DNA of 64,000 nucleotides from Tropicibacter sp. R16_0 (GCF_017743935.1 NZ_JAGHRE010000002.1:310001-374000); one strand, 5' to 3'. Shown: positions 53,746 to 62,488, numbered from the stretch's first letter. The notes: a model not told the origin generated them from the letters alone. Numbers and translations: made by a program.

Positions 53746-54543
53746 TCAGGGTTTGAAGCTTAGAAAAGCCGCCGCTTCGGTCAGCAACCCCGAGTACTCG
53801 CGCTCCAGTTCATCCGGAGAGACATGAAATGCGGGTCCGCCAACATTGAGGCCAAAGACACGCGCACCGTCCAGCGAAAAAACCGGCACGGCTAAGCCGT
53901 TCACATCTGCGCGCCACTCGCCATATCCGGTGCAATACCCTTTGGCATCAAACTCTTCACTGGCCGCATGCGCAGCGCGGCTCAGCTCGGCCTCGCTCCC
54001 GGCTCCGTCCTGCACCCCATGTGCGATGGCCGCTTGACGGGCTTCATCAGACAGGCCCGCCAAAATGGCGCGCCCGATGGCCGAACGAAAAAGCGGAAGG
54101 CGCGCACCCACATGCATCGACAGCGAAACATCTTCGCGCGATCGGTGGACCGCAACATAGATCACCTCGGCCCGGTGCATTTCTGCCAGGGCGGCGGTGA
54201 TGTATGAGTTTGGCCCGTTGCGCAGCGTCCGCAACACATCCGCCGCCCGATCGCAGATGTCCATGCCAGCCAGAACGCCAAACCCCAGTTGCAAGACGCC
54301 AACACCCAAACGATAGGTGCCGTTGCCCGGTTCATGAACAAGATAGCCGAGCTGACACAGCGTATGTGTCAAACGCGAGATCGTGGGTTTTGGCAACCCG
54401 GTGCGTTCGGACAGGTCCAGATTGCTCAGGCTGACCTCGCCGGGGCGAAAACAGCGCAAGACATCCAGCCCCCGCGCCAGGGCGGTGACAAAATTCCTGT
54501 CCTTGCCCTCGTCGGGGCTCGTGCCGAACTCCGTTTGCGCCAT
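53746..54543 (-). CDS. IclR family transcriptional regulator
   Basis: 265 residues: N-terminal winged HTH (FVTALARGLDVLRCF, LSERTGLPKPTISRLTHTLCQLGYL, about 18-75) and a C-terminal GAF-like effector domain. It ends the eight-gene acyl-CoA operon, 13 nt after the phosphotransferase gene, so it probably regulates its own operon. IclR regulators commonly sense small acids or aromatic metabolites. Confidence 0.9.
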   Translation of the reverse strand: MAQTEFGTSPDEGKDRNFVTALARGLDVLRCFRPGEVSLSNLDLSERTGLPKPTISRLTHTLCQLGYLVHEPGNGTYRLGVGVLQLGFGVLAGMDICDRAADVLRTLRNGPNSYITAALAEMHRAEVIYVAVHRSREDVSLSMHVGARLPLFRSAIGRAILAGLSDEARQAAIAHGVQDGAGSEAELSRAAHAASEEFDAKGYCTGYGEWRADVNGLAVPVFSLDGARVFGLNVGGPAFHVSPDELEREYSGLLTEAAAFLSFKP

Positions 54544-54556
54544 CGCCTTCCCCGTA

Positions 54557-55585
54557 TCAGGATTTCAGGGCGGTCAGCCCATGTTCTGCAAAGACTTTGA
54601 CGAAACCACCCAACCGCATTGCGCGTTCAGGGTTCGATGCATTGCCATCCAGCGCCCGCTTGTACACGCCCTGAATGATCGAGGCCATACGGAAAAAGTT
54701 GAACGACAGGTAGAAGCCAAAGTTTTCGATGCCCGCCAAACCGCGCCGTTCACAGTACTTGGCGATGAACTCCTGATCTGTCGGCAGCCCAAGCGACGCC
54801 CGATCCAGACCAGCCATCCCGCGCCCCTCTTTGCCCGGAGGCATCTGCCATTGCATGATCACGGCGGCCAGATCGGCATAGGGGTGGCCGATGGTCGAAA
54901 GCTCCCAATCCAGCACGCCCAGGCACCGGGCGCCGTCCTTTTCGAACATCATGTTGTCGATACGGTAATCGCCATGCACCAGTGTGCGCTGCCCGTCATC
55001 TTCCGGGATGCTGGTCTGCAGCGCCTCGATCAGCGCATCCATTTGTGGGATGCTGTCCGTCTCAGACGCGCGGTATTGCTTGGTCCAACGCCCGATCTGC
55101 CGCTCAAAATAGTTGCCTGGCGGGCCATAGTCCGACAGGCCAACCGCCTCGATATCAACCGAATGCAGTGCGGCCAGAACCCGGTTCATCTCGTCAATGA
55201 CGGCTGTGCGAGTCTCGTTGCTTTCGCCCTCCATCGTGGGCTGGTAAAAGTTCCGCCCGTTCAGATGCTCCATCACATAAAACGCGGATCCGATTACGTC
55301 GTCATCCTCACACAGCAGATGCATCCGGGCGACAGGCACATCCGTATCCGCCAGCGCGCTTTGAACCCGAAACTCGCGATCCACCGCATGGGCGGACTTC
55401 AGCAGCACCCCGGGTGGTTTGCGTCGCAGGACGTAGTTCTGTTTCGGCGTCTTCAGCAGGAAGGTCGGGTTCGACTGGCCGGTTTCGAACTTGTCGGCCT
55501 CCAGCGGCCCTTCATATCCCGGCAGGTTGTCACGCAGATAGGCGTCCACAACATCCAGGTCGAGCGTTTGAGCGGTGTTGGTCAT
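54557..55585 (-). CDS. APH-family phosphotransferase (ACAD10/11 kinase domain-like)
   Basis: 342 residues. Kinase landmarks are intact: VLRRKPPG (ATP lysine region), catalytic loop HGDYRIDN and the metal-site Asp in LGVLDWELSTIGHPYADLA. This subfamily, related to the N-terminal domain of animal ACAD10/ACAD11 and to LvaA of Pseudomonas levulinate catabolism, is linked to hydroxyacyl-CoA phosphorylation rather than drug resistance. Its location in an operon with two acyl-CoA dehydrogenases and two SDRs supports that role; the substrate is not known. Confidence 0.87.
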   Translation of the reverse strand: MTNTAQTLDLDVVDAYLRDNLPGYEGPLEADKFETGQSNPTFLLKTPKQNYVLRRKPPGVLLKSAHAVDREFRVQSALADTDVPVARMHLLCEDDDVIGSAFYVMEHLNGRNFYQPTMEGESNETRTAVIDEMNRVLAALHSVDIEAVGLSDYGPPGNYFERQIGRWTKQYRASETDSIPQMDALIEALQTSIPEDDGQRTLVHGDYRIDNMMFEKDGARCLGVLDWELSTIGHPYADLAAVIMQWQMPPGKEGRGMAGLDRASLGLPTDQEFIAKYCERRGLAGIENFGFYLSFNFFRMASIIQGVYKRALDGNASNPERAMRLGGFVKVFAEHGLTALKS

Positions 55586-55595
55586 GATCTGCTCC

Positions 55596-56246
55596 TTAGC
55601 TGTAGGTCAGCATATCTGCGCGCGCCTTTGGGGCAAAATGCGGCGTCGCGTTGAATTCATGCAAAAAGAAGGCGCGGGACGAAAAGATGAACCGCGTCAT
55701 CGAGGTGTTCTTGACCTGCAGGTTCAGCGCGATCATCTGCTCTGGCGGTGCGCTCATTGCACTTGCCACCAACTGCCCGATGGCACCTCCGGAACTGATC
55801 ACCAGAACCTTTTGCGCGTCTGTCTCGGTCGAAAACTGGCGCGCGGCCTGAATGCGGGCCTTGAAATCGGCCCAACTTTCCGCCGCCCCTTGCAGCCCAT
55901 CATCCTGCCATTCACGCAAAGTCTCGCGCAGCGTGCGAAAGTGGGTTTTGCGGTCATGCTGAACCAGATCCGGGATCGCACCGCCGTGTTTCACGCGCAG
56001 CAGGTCGTGGAAGTCATATTCATTCCAACCTGCGTGCTCTTCGGGCGCATCCGCGAACCCCATCGAATGCAGGGTTTCCTTTTGCCGGGTCAGGGTGCCG
56101 GTAACCAGCCGGTCCGGCACCCATCCCATCTCGCGCAAGGTTTCACCTGCCAAAGCGGACTGGCGATGCCCAAGTTCACTGAGTTGGTCATAGTTGTCCG
56201 CCCCGAACGAGGCTTGCGCGTGGCGGACGACCATCAATTCAGGCAT
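55596..56246 (-). CDS. Histidine phosphatase (phosphoglycerate mutase-like) family protein
   Basis: 216 residues. The phosphohistidine motif is VVRHAQASFG, with RHA in place of the commoner RHG, an accepted variant. The second His is likely in VISSGGAIGQL, where the usual THG is replaced by SGG, so phosphatase competence needs testing. It lies 10 nt before the phosphotransferase gene in the same operon, suggesting metabolic pairing of kinase and phosphatase. Confidence 0.82.
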   Translation of the reverse strand: MPELMVVRHAQASFGADNYDQLSELGHRQSALAGETLREMGWVPDRLVTGTLTRQKETLHSMGFADAPEEHAGWNEYDFHDLLRVKHGGAIPDLVQHDRKTHFRTLRETLREWQDDGLQGAAESWADFKARIQAARQFSTETDAQKVLVISSGGAIGQLVASAMSAPPEQMIALNLQVKNTSMTRFIFSSRAFFLHEFNATPHFAPKARADMLTYS

Positions 56247-56249
56247 GAA

Positions 56250-57251
56250 TTACTCCGCAAACTCGGCCGCCAGGCGCTTGCCTGCCGCCGTGTATTCAGC
56301 AGCCACGCGGTCCACCAACTCACCCGCACCGACGATATCTGTGACATCGCCAATGCCCTGCCCCGATCCCCAGATCTCTTTCCAGGCTTTGGGTTTGGAG
56401 GAGCCCGAACCGAAATTCATCGAAGACGCATCGGCCGAGGGTAGGTTGTCCGGATCCATGCCCGCGCGCACCACTGATTTCTTCAGATAGTTGCCATGTA
56501 CCCCAGTGAAGAGCGAGGAATAGACGATATCTTCGGCCGTGCTGTCGACGATCATCTGCTTGTATTCGTCCTGCGCGTGGGCCTCGTGCGTGGCAATGAA
56601 TGGCGAACCCATATAGCCAAAGTCAGCGCCCATAGCGCGTGCAGCCAACAGGCTTTCGCCACAGGCAATCGCACCCGACAACGCAAGGGGTCCGTCAAAC
56701 CAAGAGCGGATTTCGCGGATCAGCGCGAGTGGCGATTGCTGGCCTGCATGCCCGCCTGCCCCAGCCGCCACAGCAATCAGGCCATCAGCGCCCTTGTCGA
56801 TCGCTTTCTTGGCAAAGGTGTTGTTGATGATGTCATGTAGGACCACGCCCCCACAGGAATGCGCGGCCTCGTTGACCTCGACCCGCGCGCCCAACGAGGT
56901 GATCCACACCGGTACCTCCCATTTGGCGCAGATCTCTAGATCCCGTTCCAACCGTCCGTTAGAGCGGTGCACGATCTGGTTGACCGCATAAGGGGCCGCC
57001 GGATTGTCGGGGTTTTCCTGGTTGTGGCGGTCCAGTTCTTCGGTGATCCGCTTCAGCCAGGCCTCAAGCAGTGGCGGCTCGCCATCGGCTTCACGTGCGT
57101 TCAGGGCCGGAAACGAGCCGATGATACCCGCCTTGCACTGTGCGATCACCAGATCGGGGTTCGAAATGATGAAAAGCGGCGACCCGATCAGCGGGATGCG
57201 CAGCCCCTGCAGGTTCGGATGTAGGTCGGGTTTGGTCGCGGTGTCTTTCAC
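56250..57251 (-). CDS. Nitronate monooxygenase family flavoprotein
   Basis: 333 residues, FMN TIM-barrel. Recognisable segments: LRIPLIGSPLFIISNPDLVIAQCKAG at the N-terminus, the motif AVAAGAGGHAGQ with the conserved His, and GAIACGESLLAARAMGADFGYMGSPF. Class I enzymes detoxify propionate-3-nitronate, but many family members are uncharacterised flavin oxidases or enoyl reductases. It starts 27 nt after the SDR stop and ends 3 nt before the phosphatase start. In an acyl-CoA operon its function may differ from nitronate oxidation. Confidence 0.87.
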   Translation of the reverse strand: MKDTATKPDLHPNLQGLRIPLIGSPLFIISNPDLVIAQCKAGIIGSFPALNAREADGEPPLLEAWLKRITEELDRHNQENPDNPAAPYAVNQIVHRSNGRLERDLEICAKWEVPVWITSLGARVEVNEAAHSCGGVVLHDIINNTFAKKAIDKGADGLIAVAAGAGGHAGQQSPLALIREIRSWFDGPLALSGAIACGESLLAARAMGADFGYMGSPFIATHEAHAQDEYKQMIVDSTAEDIVYSSLFTGVHGNYLKKSVVRAGMDPDNLPSADASSMNFGSGSSKPKAWKEIWGSGQGIGDVTDIVGAGELVDRVAAEYTAAGKRLAAEFAE

Positions 57252-57278
57252 GTCATGTTTCCTTGTCGTTTCCAGAGC

Positions 57279-58202
57279 CTACCACGGGAGCGTGAGACCT
57301 GCGGCCTCGGCTGCCTTGCGGGCATATTTCTTGGTTTGGGCAAAAGCGTCGGTCAGTTCCTCTTGGCCTTCACCATTGTTAAGTTGGTCGAATTGCGCTG
57401 CCACGTTTTCGGGCGTGATTTCCTCGCCTTCAAGCAGGATGCCGGGCGTCTCATACACGCGGGTTTGCGCAAAACAGCCTGCGCCGGCGGACATGATCAC
57501 CCGCGATGGCGCATCCTCGCTGACCAGATACAGCAGGCCCGGCGTGATGGTTTCGGGTTTCAGCAGTTCCAGCGCTTCCGGCGGCATCAGGCTTTCGGTC
57601 ATGCGGGTGGCCGCTGTCGGGGCAAGGCAGTTGACGCGGATGTCGTCGCGCGCACCCTCAAGATGCAGCACGTTCATCATGCCCATCATCGCCGCCTTGG
57701 CCGCGCCGTAGTTGGACTGGCCAAAATTGCCGTAAAGACCAGAGGCAGACGAGGTCAGCACAACGCGGCCATAGCCCTGCTCGCGCATGATGGGCCAACA
57801 GGCGTGGGTGACATTGGCGCTGCCGATCAGATGGACATCAACCACCTTTCGGAAATCGGCCATGGTCATCTTGGAAAAGGTCTTGTCCCGCAGGATGCCT
57901 GCGTTGTTGACCACGATGTCGATCCGGCCAAAGGCCTCCATCGTCTTGGCGACCATATCGGCCACTTGCTCTTCGTTCGAGACATCGGCCCCATGGGCAA
58001 TCGCATCGCCCCCCATGGCCTTGATCTCGGCCACAACAGCTTCGGCCGCCTCGGACGAGGCACCCTGCCCGTCGGTCGACACGCCCAGGTCATTGATGAC
58101 AAGCTTGGCGCCGCGCTCGGCCAACCCAAGCGCGTGGCTGCGGCCCAAACCGATGCCCGATCCGGTGACAATGGCGACGCGACCGTCAAATCGAATGTCC
58201 AT
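57279..58202 (-). CDS. SDR, (R)-3-hydroxyacyl-CoA dehydrogenase (HSD17B4/FOX2)-like
   Basis: 307 residues from ATG 58202. SDR motifs: TGSGIGLGRSHALGLAERGAKLVINDLG, NNAG, catalytic SSASGLYGNFGQSNYGAAK. The N-terminal FDGRVAIVTG and the NDLGVSTDGQG loop are typical of the peroxisomal multifunctional enzyme 2 dehydrogenase domain, which acts on (3R)-hydroxyacyl-CoA, including branched and steroid side-chain substrates. The extra C-terminal region (about 240-307) is also as in that group. An upstream ATG at 58229 would overlap the preceding gene and lacks support. Confidence 0.88.
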   Translation of the reverse strand: MDIRFDGRVAIVTGSGIGLGRSHALGLAERGAKLVINDLGVSTDGQGASSEAAEAVVAEIKAMGGDAIAHGADVSNEEQVADMVAKTMEAFGRIDIVVNNAGILRDKTFSKMTMADFRKVVDVHLIGSANVTHACWPIMREQGYGRVVLTSSASGLYGNFGQSNYGAAKAAMMGMMNVLHLEGARDDIRVNCLAPTAATRMTESLMPPEALELLKPETITPGLLYLVSEDAPSRVIMSAGAGCFAQTRVYETPGILLEGEEITPENVAAQFDQLNNGEGQEELTDAFAQTKKYARKAAEAAGLTLPW

Positions 58203-58212
58203 CGCGGCCCCC

Positions 58213-59031
58213 TTACAGCGCTTTTTCAAAGATGTTGTGGCCCGACATCACGTTGATGCCGCCCGACACGGGGATAATTGCTCCGGTGACATAGGCCCCA
58301 CCGCGCCCGCACAAGAACAACATGCAGCCAGCAATATCCTCATCCCGACCAACTCGGCCAAGCGGCACGTCGCTGCCGACCTTGGCGCGTTTTTCCTCGT
58401 CTGCCGTCGCAAAAGCAGTCATGCGCGACACAAACGGCCCCGGAGCCAAGGAATTCACGGTGACGTTGTAACCCGCAAGCTCTTTGGCCATGATCTTGGA
58501 CAGGTGCATGACAGCGGCCTTGGACGCCGAATAGCTGTATGCGCCGTCGCCCATCGGGATCTCGCCCATGACCGAACCCACGTTGATCACCCGCGCCGGA
58601 TCGCCATCCTTGGCCGAGTCCATCAGCATCGGGAGCAGTTTTTGGGTCAAGTCGAAGACACCCGCCACGTTCACATTCATCACCTTTTCCCAGGCTTCAT
58701 GCGGGAACTGCCCCATCGGCGCGCCCCATGTCACGCCTGAGTTATTCATCAAGATATCAAGGGTTTCCGTGCGGCTTTTAACCTCGGCAACCATGGCATC
58801 GATACCTTCGGCGGAACCGACATCGCCTGCAAACCCCTCGGCTGATCCGGGCGCGTCCAACTCGTTCAGCTGCGCGGCCACCGCCTCGCATGCATCACCC
58901 TTGCGTGAGGCGATCAGGACACGGGCGCCGGCACGAACCAAAGCCTCGGCCGCCATGCGTCCGATCCCGGTGGCCCCACCTGTGACCAATGCGGTCTTGC
59001 CGTGAAGCGAAAATAGTGTTTCTGGTGTCAT
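58213..59031 (-). CDS. Short-chain dehydrogenase/reductase
   Basis: 272 residues, classical SDR: TGGATGIGRMAAEAL cofactor loop, SRKGD after beta-2 (arginine suggests NADP), NNSGV, INVGSVMGEIPMGDGAYSYSASKAA with the Ser/Tyr/Lys triad. It follows the ACAD gene by 9 nt and precedes the FOX2-like SDR by 10 nt. It could reduce a ketoacyl-CoA such as a 4-keto acid derivative, by analogy with LvaD; this is an inference from context. Confidence 0.88.
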   Translation of the reverse strand: MTPETLFSLHGKTALVTGGATGIGRMAAEALVRAGARVLIASRKGDACEAVAAQLNELDAPGSAEGFAGDVGSAEGIDAMVAEVKSRTETLDILMNNSGVTWGAPMGQFPHEAWEKVMNVNVAGVFDLTQKLLPMLMDSAKDGDPARVINVGSVMGEIPMGDGAYSYSASKAAVMHLSKIMAKELAGYNVTVNSLAPGPFVSRMTAFATADEEKRAKVGSDVPLGRVGRDEDIAGCMLFLCGRGGAYVTGAIIPVSGGINVMSGHNIFEKAL

Positions 59032-59040
59032 GATAAATCC

Positions 59041-60156
59041 TTAAAATCCGCGTGCTTGCGCGACGATGTTCGCGTGATAGCCATAGTCGCCCAGCCATTC
59101 GGCGCCGACCCGGGCCCGTTTCATGTAGAACCCCATGTCAAAGGCGTCGGTCATGCCGATCCCGCCGTGCATCTGCACGCCTTCCTGGACCGCCAATTGC
59201 ACGGTATCCGTTGCACGGGCCTTGGCCAGCGACACAGCCAATGCCGCATTTTCGGGGTCTTCGTCCAATTTGCGGCCGGCATTCAGGATGGCCGAGGCCG
59301 TCACCTCGCATTCGCACCACAGATGCGCCGCGCGATGCTGCAAGGCTTGAAATGCGCCGATGGGCACGCCGAACTGCTTGCGCTCTTTCAGGTATTCAAC
59401 GGTCATGCCAAAGGCACCAGCGGCAACACCCGCCATTTCCGCCGCCAAGGCCGCCTGCCCGGCCTCGATTGCCGGCTTCAGAACCGTCATGGCGTCATCA
59501 ACCTGACCCAGAACATCCTCGCCTGTTGCCTCAACCTCGTCGAATTGAACCGTCGCCGCATCGCGGCTGTCGATCATCGGTTTGGCCTCGCGCGTGATCC
59601 CGTCACGATCCGCGGGCAGATCGAACAAGGTCAGCGCCTCGCCGGTGCGGGCCAGAACCAAAAGACGGTCGGCGTTGCCGCCGTCCACAACAAACCCTTT
59701 CGAACCATTCAGGCGAAAGCCGTTCCCCTCGCGCCGCGCCTCCAACTGCGTGGCTTCCGGGTTGAATTTGGCGCTTTCATCAACCGCCAAGGCATAGGTC
59801 ACGTCGCCAGAGGCAATCCGTCCCAAGGCTGCATTCGCCCTACCGTCTGCAACCTGACGCAAGGCCGTGGCCGCGATCACCGCAGTCGAAATGAACGGGC
59901 TGGTCGCCAGCGTTTTGCCCATCTCTGTGGCCAGAACACAGGCTGCTGCATGGCCCATGTCCGATCCTCCGGCACTTTCAGGCACCAGAATACCGGCCCA
60001 GCCCATATCGGCCATGGATTTCCACAAAGCCTTGTCTTCTGTCTGGCCCCCGTCCCGCAATCCGCGCAGATGCGACACGGGGGCGGCCTCGTCCAGGAAC
60101 CCACGCGCAGCGTCGGCCAGCATGACCTCTTCTTCACTTGCAACAAGTTTTGCCAT
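59041..60156 (-). CDS. Acyl-CoA dehydrogenase family protein, probable non-catalytic partner subunit
   Basis: 371 residues with the ACAD fold (EYLKERKQFGVPIGAFQALQHRAAHLW; QMHGGIGMTDAFDMGFYMKRARVGAEWLGD). The C-terminal catalytic EGGT/YEGT motif of normal ACADs is absent; the loop reads GAEWLGDYGYHAN. Paired ACADs such as FadE28/FadE29 or ChsE1/ChsE2 form alpha2beta2 heterotetramers in which only one subunit supplies the base. The next gene upstream encodes an EGGT-containing ACAD 6 nt away, so a heteromer is likely. Confidence 0.88.
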   Translation of the reverse strand: MAKLVASEEEVMLADAARGFLDEAAPVSHLRGLRDGGQTEDKALWKSMADMGWAGILVPESAGGSDMGHAAACVLATEMGKTLATSPFISTAVIAATALRQVADGRANAALGRIASGDVTYALAVDESAKFNPEATQLEARREGNGFRLNGSKGFVVDGGNADRLLVLARTGEALTLFDLPADRDGITREAKPMIDSRDAATVQFDEVEATGEDVLGQVDDAMTVLKPAIEAGQAALAAEMAGVAAGAFGMTVEYLKERKQFGVPIGAFQALQHRAAHLWCECEVTASAILNAGRKLDEDPENAALAVSLAKARATDTVQLAVQEGVQMHGGIGMTDAFDMGFYMKRARVGAEWLGDYGYHANIVAQARGF

Positions 60157-60162
60157 GATACC

Positions 60163-61326
60163 TTACCCCGGAAGTCCCAAAACACGTTTCGACAGGATCG
60201 AGAGCATCACCTCGGATGTGCCCCCCTCGATCGAATTGGCCTTGGTGCGCAGCCAGTTGGGCGCGCGCCCGTCGTCCCATTCGAGAGCATCCGAGCCGCC
60301 AGCGGACATCAAAAGTTCAAGCCGCCGCTTGTTCAGCTCGGTCCCCATGTATTTGAGCATCGCAGAGGCATCGCCAACACTGCCGCCGGCCTCGGCCTGG
60401 TCCTTGTAACGCTCCAGCGTGAGTTCAACGGCCAATGTGTCCACCTCGGCCCGCATTGCGTCCCCTCGCAGAACTGGATCGGTCGTACCGGTTTCGCAAT
60501 CAGCAATCACCGCACCCAGAGGGCGCCCCGTGCCCATCGACCCACCTGCGGCCGAGATCATTTCACGTTCATGAGTCAGCAGGTATTTGGCCACGTCCCA
60601 ACCACGGTTGACGGTACCGACAACCTGTTCCTTGGGGAATTTCACGTCATCAAAGAAGGTCTCGCAGAACGGCGACACGCCAGAAATCAGCTTGATGGGC
60701 CGGGTCGAAACACCCTCGGTCTCCATGTCGATCAACACGAAAGAGATGCCCTTGTGCTTGGGCGCGTCCTTATCCGTGCGCACCAGCACAAAAATCCAGT
60801 CCGCCTTGTCCGCGTATGAGGTCCAGATCTTTTGACCGTTGACCAGCCAATGATCTCCTTTGTCCTCGCACTTGGTCTGCACATTGGCCAAGTCCGAGCC
60901 CGCGCCCGGTTCCGAATACCCCTGACACCAGCGCACCTCGCCCCGCGCAATGGGCGGCAAATAGTGGAGCTTCTGCTCATGCGTCCCAAAGTGCAGAAGC
61001 GCCGGGCCAAGCATCCAGATGCCAAAGCTTTGCAACGGATAACGCGCATTGATCCGCGCCATTTCGGCGTGAAACACCTTCTCTTCGTCCCGGGTCAGAC
61101 CCGCTCCGCCATACTCCACCGGCCAGGTCGGCACCGTATACCCTTTGGTGACGCAGCGTTGCAGCCAGGTACGTTGGGCTTCTGACGTAAAGTTCCAGTT
61201 CTTTCCGCCCCAGCAGATGGTAGTCTCATCATTGCGACCATCGCGCATCTCTTGGGGGCAGTTTTCTTCAAGCCACGCACGCAATTCGGCCTGAAAGGTG
61301 CTTAGTTGCTCGGCTGTCTCTGACAT
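60163..61326 (-). CDS. Acyl-CoA dehydrogenase family protein, catalytic subunit
   Basis: 387 residues from ATG 61326 (GGGAGGAACC upstream). FAD/substrate segments: GEVRWCQGYSEPGAGSDLANVQTKCEDKGDHWLVNGQKIWTSYADKADWIFVLVRTD. The catalytic base is in SIEGGTSEVMLSILSKRVLGLPG at the C-terminus. First gene of an eight-gene operon that runs to 53746. The N-terminal acidic helix region suits the FadE-like heteromeric class that acts on bulky acyl chains. Divergent from an MDR gene. Confidence 0.9.
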   Translation of the reverse strand: MSETAEQLSTFQAELRAWLEENCPQEMRDGRNDETTICWGGKNWNFTSEAQRTWLQRCVTKGYTVPTWPVEYGGAGLTRDEEKVFHAEMARINARYPLQSFGIWMLGPALLHFGTHEQKLHYLPPIARGEVRWCQGYSEPGAGSDLANVQTKCEDKGDHWLVNGQKIWTSYADKADWIFVLVRTDKDAPKHKGISFVLIDMETEGVSTRPIKLISGVSPFCETFFDDVKFPKEQVVGTVNRGWDVAKYLLTHEREMISAAGGSMGTGRPLGAVIADCETGTTDPVLRGDAMRAEVDTLAVELTLERYKDQAEAGGSVGDASAMLKYMGTELNKRRLELLMSAGGSDALEWDDGRAPNWLRTKANSIEGGTSEVMLSILSKRVLGLPG

Positions 61327-61383
61327 GGTTCCTCCCACACGCAGATACCTGTTTTTCATCCCTGTTTCGCTATGCAGAATTGC

Positions 61384-61403
61384 ATTTCGAAATTCGATTG
61401 ACA
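61384..61403. promoter_or_regulatory. Palindrome in the ACAD-MDR divergent promoter
   Basis: Perfect 10-bp palindrome ATTTCGAAAT (61384-61393), next to TGCA-GAAT-TGCA (61373-61384) and a TTGACA hexamer (61398-61403), within the 151-bp divergent spacer. It is a reasonable site for the IclR protein or another regulator. Confidence 0.4.
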
Positions 61404-61477
61404 ACATGGGAACCGGGGGAAAGACTTCACGTCAAATAGCAGTACGACATGCCCGCAAGGGTCAGGGAGACATCCAG

Positions 61478-62473
61478 ATGAAAGCCATGCTCAGCACCGC
61501 CGTTGGCGGCCCCGAAACATTGGAATTGACCGAATTGCCGGACCCAGAGCCCAAGAAAGGCGAGCTGATCGTCCGGGTTCGGGCGGCGGGTGTGAACTTC
61601 CCTGACACGCTGATGATCCGCGACCTGTACCAGATGAAACCCCCCCGCCCCTTTGCACCGGGTGGAGAGATCGCGGGTGAGGTTGTAGCCCTTGGCGAAG
61701 GTGTGTCGGGCTTTGAAGTCGGAGACCGTGTTCTTGCCCTGACCGGTCACGGAGGGTTCTCCACGCATCTGGCGCTCAAGGCCGCAAGCGCGATCAAGAT
61801 CCCTGACGCGATGCCGTATGAGGATGCAGCCTGTTTCATCTTTACCTACGGCACCTCGCACCATGCCCTAAAGGACCGCGCGCAGATCAAGCCGGGTGAA
61901 AGCCTTTTGATCCTGGGCGCGGCCGGCGGCGTGGGCGTTGCCGCGATCGAGCTGGGCAAGGCCGCAGGTGCCAAAGTGATTGCGGCTGTATCGTCCGAGG
62001 AGAAGGGCGAATTCTGCCGTCAGGTCGGCGCGGACGAGGTGATCGTTTACCCCCGAGAACTGGACCGCGACGCGCAAAAGGCCCTGTCGGGTGAAATCAA
62101 GAAACTGGCAGGCCCGGATGGCGTCGACGTGGTCTACGACGCCGTTGGAGGCGACTATGCCGAGCCCGCCTTGCGCGCCTTGGCCTGGAAGGGTCGGTTC
62201 CTCGTGGTCGGCTTCCCGGCCGGCATTCCGAGCATCCCGTTGAACCTGACCCTGCTCAAGGGCAGTCAGATCGTTGGTGTGTTCTGGGGCGCGTCCGTGT
62301 TCCGTGAACCGCAGGGGCATGCGGAAAACATGGCCGAGCTTTTCCAGCTCTATGCCGAGGGTAAGGTCAAACCGCAGATCAGCGCGCGCTTCCCGCTCGC
62401 AGAGGCCCCCGCGGCCCTGGAAATGATGCAGGACCGCAAGGTGATGGGCAAAGTCGTCATCACGCTGGACTAA
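61478..62473 (+). CDS. NADPH:quinone oxidoreductase-type MDR protein
   Basis: 331 residues from ATG 61478 (AGGGAG 8 nt upstream). GroES-like N-terminal domain (VRAAGVNFPDTLMIRDLYQMKPPRPFAPGGEIAGEV) and NADPH-binding Rossmann LLILGAAGGVGVAAIELGKAAGAKVIAAVSS. No zinc ligands. Similar to quinone reductase / acryloyl-CoA reductase type proteins. It is divergent from the ACAD operon with a shared promoter region, suggesting co-regulation and a possible enoyl-CoA or enone reduction role. Confidence 0.88.
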   Translation: MKAMLSTAVGGPETLELTELPDPEPKKGELIVRVRAAGVNFPDTLMIRDLYQMKPPRPFAPGGEIAGEVVALGEGVSGFEVGDRVLALTGHGGFSTHLALKAASAIKIPDAMPYEDAACFIFTYGTSHHALKDRAQIKPGESLLILGAAGGVGVAAIELGKAAGAKVIAAVSSEEKGEFCRQVGADEVIVYPRELDRDAQKALSGEIKKLAGPDGVDVVYDAVGGDYAEPALRALAWKGRFLVVGFPAGIPSIPLNLTLLKGSQIVGVFWGASVFREPQGHAENMAELFQLYAEGKVKPQISARFPLAEAPAALEMMQDRKVMGKVVITLD

Positions 62474-62488
62474 CGGGGTTTACCGGGA

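Noticed and set aside
54557-55585. APH-family protein as an aminoglycoside phosphotransferase
   Set aside because: The sequence features (VLRRKPPG, LDWELSTIGHPYADLA) and operon context fit the ACAD10/LvaA type rather than drug-modifying enzymes.
59056-60819. 587-codon plus-strand open frame opposite the two ACAD genes
   Set aside because: It spans the boundary of two well-supported genes on the other strand, has no domain signal, and has the composition of an antisense shadow.
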